In this document: positions 1 through 7,984 of the stretch, piece after piece
Position numbering within the stretch: the stretch's first letter is position 1
Layout of the letters: each line of letters opens with the position of its first letter
DNA from: Anaspis maculata
Taxonomy: Eukaryota; Arthropoda; Insecta; Coleoptera; Scraptiidae
Assembly (NCBI GenBank): GCA_949128115.1
Contig: OX421962.1
Coordinates: 11,979,262 to 12,043,261, forward strand
Direction: 5' to 3'
DNA length: 64,000 bases
Made by a program: the position numbers and the translations under genes
Notes under the pieces: model-generated
What the model was told of the DNA's origin: nothing
The model's database searches: none
The model's input: only the letters and a program-made list of their open reading frames with translations

Positions 1-957
1 TTCTGAAAACTAAAAAAAAGAGGGGGGCTCAGTGGGGCTTCAAGAGACACCCGTAGACACCAGGAGCCTAAAGGGCCTCAACGAACCCAAGAAGACACAA
101 GGCCGCAGTTTTGGCCTGAAACGGCAAAATCTGATGGACACAGATAGGGGCCCCATCAGGGTCTTGAACGGCAGACACCATGGGGATGGGGCCCTGGTAC
201 CGAATCAAATAAGGGAACTGCACACATTACAGTTTGTACATATACGTCAATGGAATGGGCATACTGAAGTTGCTAAAGCTACAGAAAACACAAGGGGGTT
301 TACGGAGCCCCAAACAACACAAAGGATCGGTTCGCACTGTTGCCTCAAATGATGCAAGAAGATACTAAAGAAAACACCGAGAACCTGCCGAGAACAGCGT
401 TCATGTTGTCACTTTGACATTGATACAATTCGTAACAAAAACGTAGTTACCTACCGGTTTGGTTGCCATGTTGCTAAAAAAATTGAACAGGCCAAAAATC
501 GAGGAACAGGCAAGCCCGGCTGAATTCGGCCAGGCCAAACTTTGAAAATTCATAGCGCTTGTCCGGAAAACGGTGGGAAACTCCAACTTCAGCATTAGTT
601 TGATTCTTTGGTAATGTTGCTTCCTGCCGGGTTTGGTTCACATCGAGGTTCACATCTGTCCTATAGATTTTGAATAATTAAATGGCAAAGTTCCAGACTT
701 TGATATTTTTTATAATTTGACAGGTAACAGGTAGGAAAATACTTTTAACTGTTCTGAATACAGTTCTTCAAGGGCTTTCAAATGACATATCGCTAGTTAA
801 GTTCCGTGAGATGTAGCTTCTGTCATTTGCTGATAGTGACACTTCTGTTTGACAAATGACAGCCAAAAACTAATCCGGTCATTCCAGGGCGAAACCATGT
901 CTGCATATCAAATTTTAAATCGATCAGATAAACGGTTCGGCAGTTATCGTGGAAGAT
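1..957. other. Non-satellite flank, no gene supported
   Basis: This stretch is neither the LINE nor the satellite. The open frames in it are short (at most about 106 codons), overlap on both strands, show no recognisable domain, and the longest begins at GTG rather than ATG. I see no splice-bounded exon series or RNA gene. The part from about 840 on runs into a (CA)n tract and a hairpin and could be the end of a dispersed repeat, which I cannot name. Confidence 0.5.
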
Positions 958-989
958 CACACACACACATACACACACACACACACACC
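958..989. repeat. (CA)n microsatellite
   Basis: An imperfect dinucleotide run of alternating A and C, broken once by a T, then decaying into CACCCACAGACAGAC. This is a typical eukaryotic simple repeat. It explains the His/Thr-rich frames that cross it. Confidence 0.95.
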
Positions 990-1150
990 CACAGACAGAC
1001 ATCTTCTGGAAGTCGTCTTAATCGACTTGGGGGACCTCAAAATGGATATATCCGGTGGAATCTCAAAACTTTTTTTCTGCACCATTACAATACTTTCCCT
1101 TCATGTTGGTGGGGCCGGGAAAGTAAAATTCTCGTAAGTTTCTGGGCTTA
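990..1150. other. Flank between microsatellite and LINE tail, with a 9-bp stem-loop
   Basis: No gene is seen. TACTTTCCC at 1091-1099 pairs perfectly with GGGAAAGTA at 1117-1125 around a 17-base loop. Together with the neighbouring CA tract this looks like the end of a dispersed repeat, but I cannot assign a family. The LINE tail begins at its left edge, right after GGGCTTA. Confidence 0.5.
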
Positions 1151-1172
1151 ATAAATAAATAAATAAATAAAT
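1150..1172 (-). repeat. (TTTA)n 3' tail of the LINE
   Basis: About five TAAA units on the plus strand, so TTTA units at the 3' end of the minus-strand element. Such short microsatellite tails replace a plain poly(A) in several CR1-related clades and mark where reverse transcription was primed. Confidence 0.85.
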
Positions 1173-1417
1173 ACTTTATTTCCAAAAGGTGTTACACCCT
1201 ATGCGAAGGGAAAAATATAAAAAACAATACTCATATTTTACAAAAAAAAAGAGGAGGACAGAAAATAGCAGATAAATTAAAATGAGGTACATTCTGCAAA
1301 ACATGTCAGCGCATCCATCACCGCCCAACATCAATGCCGTGTGAGTCGTGAATGCTAGAAACAATAAAACGTAAAGAATGAAAATTGATATCGCACTGTC
1401 GGGCAACCTTATTGAAT
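1173..1417 (-). other. LINE 3' UTR with AATAAA signal
   Basis: Lies between the ORF2 stop (TGA, 1420-1418) and the tail. AATAAA (plus strand 1175-1180 read in reverse) sits a few bases before the tail, as expected for the polyadenylation signal of the element's transcript. The distal part (to about 1328) recurs in inverted orientation at 5948-6107 with only a handful of differences. Confidence 0.85.
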
Positions 1418-4249
1418 TCACAGCATAAGATTGAGACGGGAGAGTTGAAAAGGAGGTTGGTTCTGGAGGCTGGTTGTGGAGGCCTGGTTATAAAAAGTGA
1501 CGCACTGCCTGGAGTTGGCACGTGGAACATAAAAATTAATTTTTGACAATAGATATGAACAGTCCATTTTATTGTGCAAGATGTTATGTAATAACTTAAT
1601 GGCCAAAATAGAGCGGCGAGTTTCCAAGGAAACAAAGCCAAATCTAGACAACAGCAGACTGTATTCAATACCCCTCGCAGGATAGACGCCATCAAACAAG
1701 AAGCACAGGAACTTCAAAAACCGTCGCTGGACCCGCTCAATACAATGAATATGGACTTTATAGTAAGGGTACCAAATGATCGAACCGTACTCCAATCGGG
1801 ATCGAATCAAAGCAAAATACAGTTTCTTCAGAGACTCACTGTTGGTAAATTCCCGGCAATTCCTGTAAATCATTCCATACATTTTGTAAGACTTACTGAC
1901 AATCTCAGCTCTGTGATTTGAAAAGTCTAGTTTTGGATCAAAAATGATGCCCAAATCCTTCACAGACTCGGCGTGTTCCAAAGTTATACCACTGATGTTA
2001 TAAGGATAAACGACGTAGGAATGTCTTTTGGTAAATGTCATGACTGTACACTTGTTAACATTGAGAAAAAGACGGTTATTGGAACACCATTCAACCACAG
2101 ATACAATGTCTCTCTGCAACAGGGCACAGTCAGATACTGAGTCCACTCTACGGAATAACTTTAGATCATCAGCAAAGAGGAGCTTGTCAGAGGAAACATA
2201 GTCAACGATGTCATTGATAAATAATAAAAACAGCAAAGTCCCAAGATTGGAGCCTTGAGGAACTCCAGAAGTCGGCGTGAAAATTTTGGAAGTGTGGTTG
2301 CGATATCTCACGGATTGCTCTCTTCCCAAAAGATAAGAAGTGAACAACGAAAGCAGTTCTGGAGAAAAACCCCAAGATCGAAGTTTGTTGAGAAGGATAT
2401 CGTGGTCTATTTGGTCAAAAGCTTTCTGAAAGTCTGTATAGACAACATCAACCTGACCCCCATCATCAACCACCTCTGCAACATACTGTTTGAAAGCGGC
2501 TAGGTTAGAGGTGGTAGATCTCTTCTCCGTGAAACCGTGTTGGTGCGGTGAAATGTGGTGTTTGACGGAGGAATATATTTGACTGTATAGCATTGATTCA
2601 AACACCTTGGAAAAGTTGCATAATAGCGAGATCGGTCTATAGTTTCCAACATCTGTGTTGTCGCCTTTCTTGAAAATAGGTGTGACAAACGACCTCTTCC
2701 ACACAGAAGGGAATATGGAATGCTGCAATATTAAATTGTAAATTCTTTCCAAAGGCTTGCTAAGCACATATGCGCAGTCCCTCAACAGAAAACTAGGAAT
2801 CCCGTCGACTCCGGCCGTTAGAGTATTCTTCGAACGCTTCAAAGTTCGGTGGATCTCGTCGCTAGATAAGTAATGAATAGAGACAGTCGAACAGAAGGAA
2901 AAGTTATCAGTGGGAGTTTGTGTACCGGATGAGTCGGAATCAGTATAAACGGAAGAAAAATAGTCTGCAAACGAGTCTACTATGGCTTGAGGTGAGGAAA
3001 GTTCAACATCGTTGAACATCATAAGTCCAGGTATACGAGTGTTATTTCTCTTCCTATGTATGAAAGACCAGAATCTTGAGGGATCAGAAATTATACCATC
3101 CTCAATGTCAACGATGTAGTCATTGTAAGCACGTGACGTAAGTCCTTTCACAAGAGACCGCTGTTGTTTGTACAATTCGTGGTGGTGATGAGTTTTCTGT
3201 TTTTTATATTTTCTGAATAACGATTTTTTCTTGCGGATCGCGCTAATTAATTCAGAATTAAACCAAGGTGGAAAATAGTGGCTGGATCTGATTTTTAATT
3301 TGGGAACGGTTAAATCAAAAATGTCGTACAAAACTTTGTAAAATAGTGAACAGGCGCTGTCAACATCGGCGACCGAGTCCAGAACAGACCAGTCTTGACT
3401 CCCGAGCATCTCGTACATCAAGGGAAAGTTAGCTCTTTTGAAATTGTACAGATCAGTCCGATTATTGATAGCAAAATTTTGTGATTTTTTCTTTATCTCA
3501 AGATCAACGCACTGAGCCGGATGATGGACATCTTCCTCAACTAGAGGATCAAGAGCTCTGGCAACAGCACAAAACGAATCACAAAGAACCAAATCTAGCT
3601 GACGTCCATGACCATTGAGAATACTATTGCACTGTGCCAAACCCTGTAGATCAACAAAATTCCGCAGAACGCCTGAAAAAATATTCTTCGGATCAAAACC
3701 AAAACTGGGAGTATTGAAATCACCAAGAAACAGTACCCTGCCATCAAACACATCCGCATCACCGAGGAGATCGAAGAACCTTTCAAAGTCTGCAATGCGT
3801 ATATGGGGTGGAATATAAGTAACAAACACGCGCAGAGTGTCACCGTTGGGGAACATAAGCCTAGTGCCCACAACATCAACCAATGGAAGAACGGCAGTAA
3901 TCGATGATAAGTCAATCCTTGCGGACGCAATATTACTTCTCACAGCCAACAGAACTCCACCACCTCTCGACACACCCAGAGCTCCGAAATTACGGTCATT
4001 GCGAAATACTGCAAAGTTGTCATCGAACAGCTCAGCATCCCCGATGTCATCCGATAACCAGGTCTCAGCAAGCGCGACAATGTCATACTCACACGCTGAA
4101 ACAGAATTATAAAAATTGGTTACTTTGGTTCTTAATCCTCTGACATTTTGATAGGAGCACCGCAAAAAATTGGCGCATCGCGGCGGTTGTGATTTAGGGT
4201 CAGGTGAATTATTCAAAGAATGCCGGACACAAGTATCAGACGAAATCAA
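1418..4249 (-). CDS. LINE ORF2: endonuclease and reverse transcriptase
   Basis: This frame encodes the enzyme that nicks target DNA and copies the element's RNA at the nick. Numbering from the TTG at 4249, the APE-like endonuclease shows YQNVRG (33-38), AETW (61-64), GDFN (176-179) and DVHHP (240-244). The reverse transcriptase shows YTDFQKAFD (604-612, catalytic Asp606), GVPQGS (662-667) and FADD (692-695, catalytic Asp694 and Asp695), then a thumb-like region to the TGA at 1420-1418. No RNase H domain follows. The length of about 943 residues is normal for CR1/Jockey ORF2. The frame is open upstream to the TAG at 4261-4259, but the first ATG is codon 132 (3856-3854), inside the endonuclease. 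The start is therefore unclear: it could be made by stop readthrough from ORF1, by a non-ATG start, or from an ATG since mutated (TTG at 4249). Confidence 0.93.
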   Translation of the reverse strand: MISSDTCVRHSLNNSPDPKSQPPRCANFLRCSYQNVRGLRTKVTNFYNSVSACEYDIVALAETWLSDDIGDAELFDDNFAVFRNDRNFGALGVSRGGGVLLAVRSNIASARIDLSSITAVLPLVDVVGTRLMFPNGDTLRVFVTYIPPHIRIADFERFFDLLGDADVFDGRVLFLGDFNTPSFGFDPKNIFSGVLRNFVDLQGLAQCNSILNGHGRQLDLVLCDSFCAVARALDPLVEEDVHHPAQCVDLEIKKKSQNFAINNRTDLYNFKRANFPLMYEMLGSQDWSVLDSVADVDSACSLFYKVLYDIFDLTVPKLKIRSSHYFPPWFNSELISAIRKKKSLFRKYKKQKTHHHHELYKQQRSLVKGLTSRAYNDYIVDIEDGIISDPSRFWSFIHRKRNNTRIPGLMMFNDVELSSPQAIVDSFADYFSSVYTDSDSSGTQTPTDNFSFCSTVSIHYLSSDEIHRTLKRSKNTLTAGVDGIPSFLLRDCAYVLSKPLERIYNLILQHSIFPSVWKRSFVTPIFKKGDNTDVGNYRPISLLCNFSKVFESMLYSQIYSSVKHHISPHQHGFTEKRSTTSNLAAFKQYVAEVVDDGGQVDVVYTDFQKAFDQIDHDILLNKLRSWGFSPELLSLFTSYLLGREQSVRYRNHTSKIFTPTSGVPQGSNLGTLLFLLFINDIVDYVSSDKLLFADDLKLFRRVDSVSDCALLQRDIVSVVEWCSNNRLFLNVNKCTVMTFTKRHSYVVYPYNISGITLEHAESVKDLGIIFDPKLDFSNHRAEIVSKSYKMYGMIYRNCREFTNSESLKKLYFALIRSRLEYGSIIWYPYYKVHIHCIERVQRRFLKFLCFLFDGVYPARGIEYSLLLSRFGFVSLETRRSILAIKLLHNILHNKMDCSYLLSKINFYVPRANSRQCVTFYNQASTTSLQNQPPFQLSRLNLML

Positions 4250-4252
4250 CTG

Positions 4253-4261
4253 TGATTGCTA
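4253..4261 (-). promoter_or_regulatory. Candidate stop-codon readthrough site (TAG CAA TCA) joining ORF1 to ORF2
   Basis: Minus strand 4264-4253 reads AAG TAG CAA TCA. The six bases after the stop fit CARYYA, the context known from tobacco mosaic virus and some cellular genes to promote UAG readthrough. ORF1 and ORF2 share the frame across it, and ORF2 lacks an early ATG. The site is seen in the sequence; its function is inferred. An ordinary ORF1 stop followed by reinitiation, or chance, remains possible. Confidence 0.45.
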
Positions 4262-5485
4262 CTTAGCTCCAAATAAATCCTCTTTCAAAGAGGCAAGTTT
4301 TTTCTTGTAAACACTGCAGTTATAATCCCATGCAGCATGACATACATCAATGTCAGGTATTGCCTTGCTGATATTATCGCAGTTACAACACTTTAGAGTT
4401 TCCGATTTGCAATCCTTCAACGCATGATTCTCAGCACATCGGGGGCAAACAATTTTGTTCTTGCATTTATTGGCTACATGGTGGTAGCCGCAACAATTGA
4501 AACAACGAATCACTTCAATACCATCATACACAGAGCAGACGTCGAAACCGACAAAGACTCGCTGGCTACGCATGGCCCTGCTATAAGTTTCAGCATTAAC
4601 TTGTAAAACTATTTGGAAACTGCTTTTTTTATTCTTAAGAGGATCAATAGAGACAATGCTAAAATCAGAATCGCCGAAAGTCTCCGAATTTTGAGCTCTC
4701 AAGAAAGAAGTAATTTTATCTCTATCATGAAGTTCAGTCATACCCACTATTCTGATCTTCGGATGAAGTTTGGGAACGTCTTTGACAACATAATCGTTTG
4801 ACAGTGTGGAAGCCGCTAATTATTTTAGTCTATCTGCACCCTTATCAGAGGAGCAGCTTACAACAACACCACCACCAGAAATCGGCTTGACACCGACCAG
4901 TTCTAAGCACGAAGCAGTCGGATCAATAGATCGCAAAAGATCGGCCTTGGTGCGAGAATTACTTTGCTGGGATTTAGGTCTTATTGCGACAGCGGACTTT
5001 TTTGTGGCGGCTTGGCTGTACAATGGTTGCTTCGGGACTACGTTGTGACCAGGAACACCTACATAATTCTGATTACGCAAACTATTGCTGTCATCACGCA
5101 ACGACCTCAATTCTTCAGCCTGTGCCCTAATCTGCAACTTCAAATCATGGATCTCAGCCCTAAGAGATTTGAATTCGGTTATTAGATCCGCCTTGAATGT
5201 GTTCAAAAACGACAACATGGCAACTCCACCATCAGATACGCGCCCAGAAACACCAGGAGACACCACCGCAAAGCTGTCGCCAATGACGGTGACTCACGAA
5301 GCATCCCCCCCAGCATCCCCTGCGCAGTCCCGGCAAGTCCAGGAACCCTTGCTCTTGGTCAACGATTCAAAAGTCACAATAGACATTTCAACACATTTAA
5401 TGTGGAAATATTCCTCACATTGGCAGCACTTGACAACATCATCATAACGGGAACACTTGCTGGAGCATTTGCTGCACTCCAACAT
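4259..5485 (-). pseudogene. LINE ORF1 (PHD finger, coiled coil, CCHC zinc knuckles), two in-frame stops
   Basis: This is the element's gag-like RNA-binding protein. The start is taken at ATG 5485-5483 because a PHD finger begins at once: Cys4, Cys7, Cys20, Cys23, His28, Cys31, Trp49, Cys51, Cys54. A TGA follows at codon 64 (5296-5294). A coiled coil with spaced Leu/Ile spans about codons 90-138. A TAA lies at codon 222 (4822-4820). The C-terminal part has CX2CX4HX4C (codons 328-341), CX2CX3HX4C (347-359) and a degenerate third Cys/His cluster ending in CSVYKK. All segments stay in one frame over 408 codons to the TAG at 4261. Full-length protein needs both stops suppressed, so this copy is most simply a slightly decayed ORF1. 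A PHD-bearing ORF1 is known from CR1-type elements. Confidence 0.82.
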
Positions 5486-5924
5486 CCCGGTGAGCGATAC
5501 TCGGGACCGCCGGCCCCGGCACCCACTCGTGCAAAAACAAAAGCAATGTGTTTGGACACAATCCTTTTCACAAGGCAAAACAAAAATCGGTTGAAAATTG
5601 AGAAAATTGAAATCAGTGTAAACTATACAATAACAAACAAAACAATCGGTCTTATCGCACGCGACAAAAAATAAAACAAAAAAGATTGTGCCCGCAAGAA
5701 ATCGAATTATTGCTTTGTGAATAATAATGCCGCTCAAGTTTTACAATTAACGGAAGTGCTTCTTTAGCTGCACTTTTCTCTGAACAGAGACCCAGTCAAT
5801 CGCCAATAAGACAGCAGCAAATTCACGATGAAAACAAACGAGAAACAAACGAAAATCACCAAAGACAAAGGAGCGACAGAACAAGCACCTTATCACTTGG
5901 ATACCTTTTAACGTTTTTTTTTTT
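5486..5924 (-). other. LINE 5' leader, exact 5' end uncertain
   Basis: Upstream of the ORF1 ATG. The ORF1 frame stays open for about 84 codons without an ATG and encodes hydrophobic and Cys-rich residues with no domain, so it is probably leader. The T run at 5914-5924 on the plus strand is where the leader seems to end; no second copy of this part is present to set the limit. Confidence 0.55.
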
Positions 5925-5947
5925 GCTTAGACGCAAGCTTAGACGAA
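5925..5947. repeat. 12-bp microduplication at the junction of two LINE copies
   Basis: GCTTAGACG occurs at 5925-5933 and again at 5937-5945, separated by CAA. It lies exactly between the 5' end of the minus-strand element and the truncated start of the plus-strand element. Such short duplicated filler is common at 5' junctions of target-primed insertions. Confidence 0.6.
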
Positions 5948-6118
5948 GTGATGGATGCGCTGACATGTTTTGCAGAATGTACCTCATTTTAATTTATCTG
6001 CTATTTTCTGTCCTCCTCTTTTTTTTTTGTAAAATATGAGTATTGTTTTTTATAATTTTTCCTTCGCATAGGGTGTAACACCCTTTGAAATAAAGTATTT
6101 ATTTATATAAAAAAAAAA
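5948..6118 (+). mobile_element. Severely 5'-truncated LINE copy, same family, plus strand
   Basis: Begins at GTGATGGATGC and matches the reverse complement of about 1173-1328, with a few substitutions and T-run changes (roughly 97% identical by eye). It contains only the distal 3' UTR, AATAAA at 6089-6094, a short TTTA tail and an A run at 6109-6118. The tail joins directly to satellite at AACTTCAAAAGTGG. It is non-coding, and forms an inverted-repeat pair with the 3' end of the larger copy. Confidence 0.9.
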
Positions 6119-6549
6119 CTTCAAAAGTGGTGACTGATCGTTTTCAAAGTCACGTGAGTTGAAGCCTGAAGTCACGTGGGTTGAAGCCTGGAGTCACGTG
6201 GGTTAAAACCTGAACTTTTTGAATAACAATTGTGTCTTAAGTTTTTTTTATATTTGTGTTCGTCAGATGTTGCGTTTGGAACAAGTAGCTGCCAACTCAA
6301 AAAGTGGTGACCGATCGTTTTTGAAGTCACGTGGGTTGAAGTTTGAAGTCACGTGGGTTGGAGCCTGAAGTCACGTGGGTTTAAACCTGAACTTTTTGGA
6401 TAACAATTGTGTCTTTTTTTTTGATATTTGTGTTCGTTCGTCAAATGTTGCGTTTGGAACAAGTAGCTGCCAACTCCAAAAGTGGTGACGGATTGTTTTT
6501 AAAGTCACGTGGGTTGAAGCCTGGAGTCACGTGGGTTTGAACCTGAACT

Positions 6550-7450
6550 TTTTGGATATAAATTGTGTCTTTTTTTTTTTGATATTTGTGTTCGTTCGTC
6601 AGATTTTGCGTTTGGAACAAGTAGCTGCCAACTTCAAAAGTGGTGACCGATCGTTTTCAAAGTCACGTGAGTTGAAGCCTGAAGTCACGTGGGTTGAAGC
6701 CTGAAGTCACGTGGGTTGAAGCCTGAAGTCACGTGGGTTAAAACCTGAAATTTTTAGATAACAATTGTGTCTTTTTTTTTGGAATTTGTGTTCGTTCATC
6801 AGTTGTTGCGTTTGGAACAAGTAGCTGCCAACTTCAAAAGTGGTGACTGATCGTTTTCGAAGTCACGTGGGTTGGAGCCTGAAGTCACGTGGGTTGAAGC
6901 CTGGAGTCACGTGGGTTAAAACCTGAACTTTTTGAATAACAATTGTGTCTTAAGTTTTTTTTATATTTGTGTTCGTCAGATGTTGCGTTTGGAACAAGTA
7001 GCTGCCAACTCAAAAAGTGGTGACCGATCGTTTTGAAAGTCACGTGGGTTGAAGTTTGAAGTCACGTGGGTTGGAGCCTGAAGTCACGTGGGTTAAAACC
7101 TGAACTCTTTGGATAACAATTGTGTCTTTTTTTTTGATATTTGTGTTCGTTCGTCAGATGTTGCGTTTGGAACAAGTAGCTGCCAACTCAAAAAGTGGTG
7201 ACCGATCGTTTTTTAAGTCACGTGGGTTGGAGTTTGAAGTCACGTGGGTTGGAGCCTGAAGTCACGTGGGTTAAGAGCTGAACTTTTTGGATAACAATTG
7301 TGTCTTTTTTTTTGATATTTGTGTTAGTTTGACGGATGTTGCGTTTGGAACAAGTAGCCGCCAACTCTAAAAGTGGTGACGGATCGCTTCAAAAGTCACG
7401 TGGTTTGAAGCCTGGAGTCCCGTGGGTTGAAGCCTGAAGTCACGTGGGTT
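6550..7450 (+). repeat. Array-edge block recurring at about 23.1-23.86 kb and 36.1-36.9 kb
   Basis: Private marks are shared by all three places: a CAGATTTTG variant, TTAAGAGCTGAAC (7271 and 23674) and GTAGCCGCCAACTCTAAAAG. The offset to the second place changes from 16,559 (at 6602) to 16,403 (at 7271). The difference, 156, is exactly one unit with n = 2. Confidence 0.75.
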
Positions 7451-7984
7451 TAAACCTGAACTTTTTGGATAACAATTGTGTCTTTTTTTTTGATATTTGT
7501 GTTCGTTCGTCAAATGTTGCGTTTGGAACAAGTAGCTGCCAACTTCAAAAGTGGTTACCGATCAATTTCAAAGTCACGTGGGTTGAAGCCTGAAGTCACT
7601 TGGGTTGAAGCCTGAAGTCACGTGGGTTGAAACCTGAACTTTTTGGATAACAATTGTGTCTTTAGTTTTTTGAAATTTGTGTTCATTCATCAGTTGTTGC
7701 GTTTGGAACAAGTAGCTGCCAACCTCAAAAGTGGTGACCGATCGATGTTAAAGTCACGTGGGTTGAAGCCTGAAGTCACGTGGGTTGAAGCCTGGAGTCA
7801 CGTGGGTAAGAACCTGAACTTTTTGGATAACAATTGTTTCTTCAGTTTTTTTTATATTTTTGTGTTCGTTCGTCAGATGTTGCGTTTGGAACAAGTAGCT
7901 GCCAACTCAAAAAGTGGTGACCGATCGTTTTCAAAGTCACGTGGGTTGAAGTTTGAAGTCACGTGGGTTGGAGCCTGAAGTCAC

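Larger units (their letters stand above)
1151..5924 (-). mobile_element. Near full-length CR1/Jockey-group non-LTR retrotransposon (LINE)
   Basis: On the minus strand the order is 5' leader, ORF1 (PHD finger, coiled coil, CCHC knuckles), ORF2 (APE endonuclease and reverse transcriptase, no RNase H seen), 3' UTR with AATAAA, and a (TTTA)n tail. A PHD finger in ORF1, an APE-type endonuclease and a short microsatellite tail are known for CR1-like clades. ORF2 is uninterrupted and ORF1 has two in-frame stops but no frameshift, so the copy is fairly young. The 3' end is clear. The 5' end is placed at a T run near 5914-5924 only by inference. A clean target-site duplication is not visible; GCTTA at 1146-1150 and 5925-5929 is the best, weak candidate. 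Confidence 0.9.

Noticed and set aside
32..352. 106-codon plus-strand frame near the window start
   Set aside because: It begins at GTG, has no recognisable domain and no supporting context. Treated as chance.
401..595. 64-codon minus-strand frame with an ATG
   Set aside because: Short, low-information protein with no domain; length is within chance expectation.
849..1151. 100-codon plus-strand frame crossing the CA tract
   Set aside because: Its His/Thr repeat is the (CA)n microsatellite translated; no domain elsewhere.
3518..3532. Possible loss of the endonuclease Asp: DVHHP where some APE-type endonucleases have SDH
   Set aside because: Many insect CR1/Jockey-like endonucleases have an Asp-x-(Tyr/His)-His-Pro form here, so DVHHP is probably the normal state of this lineage rather than a mutation.
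1150..6118. Single LINE insertion with 5' inversion (twin priming)
   Set aside because: Twin priming inverts the 5' portion only. Here the 3' UTR and tail are present at both ends, so two copies are needed.
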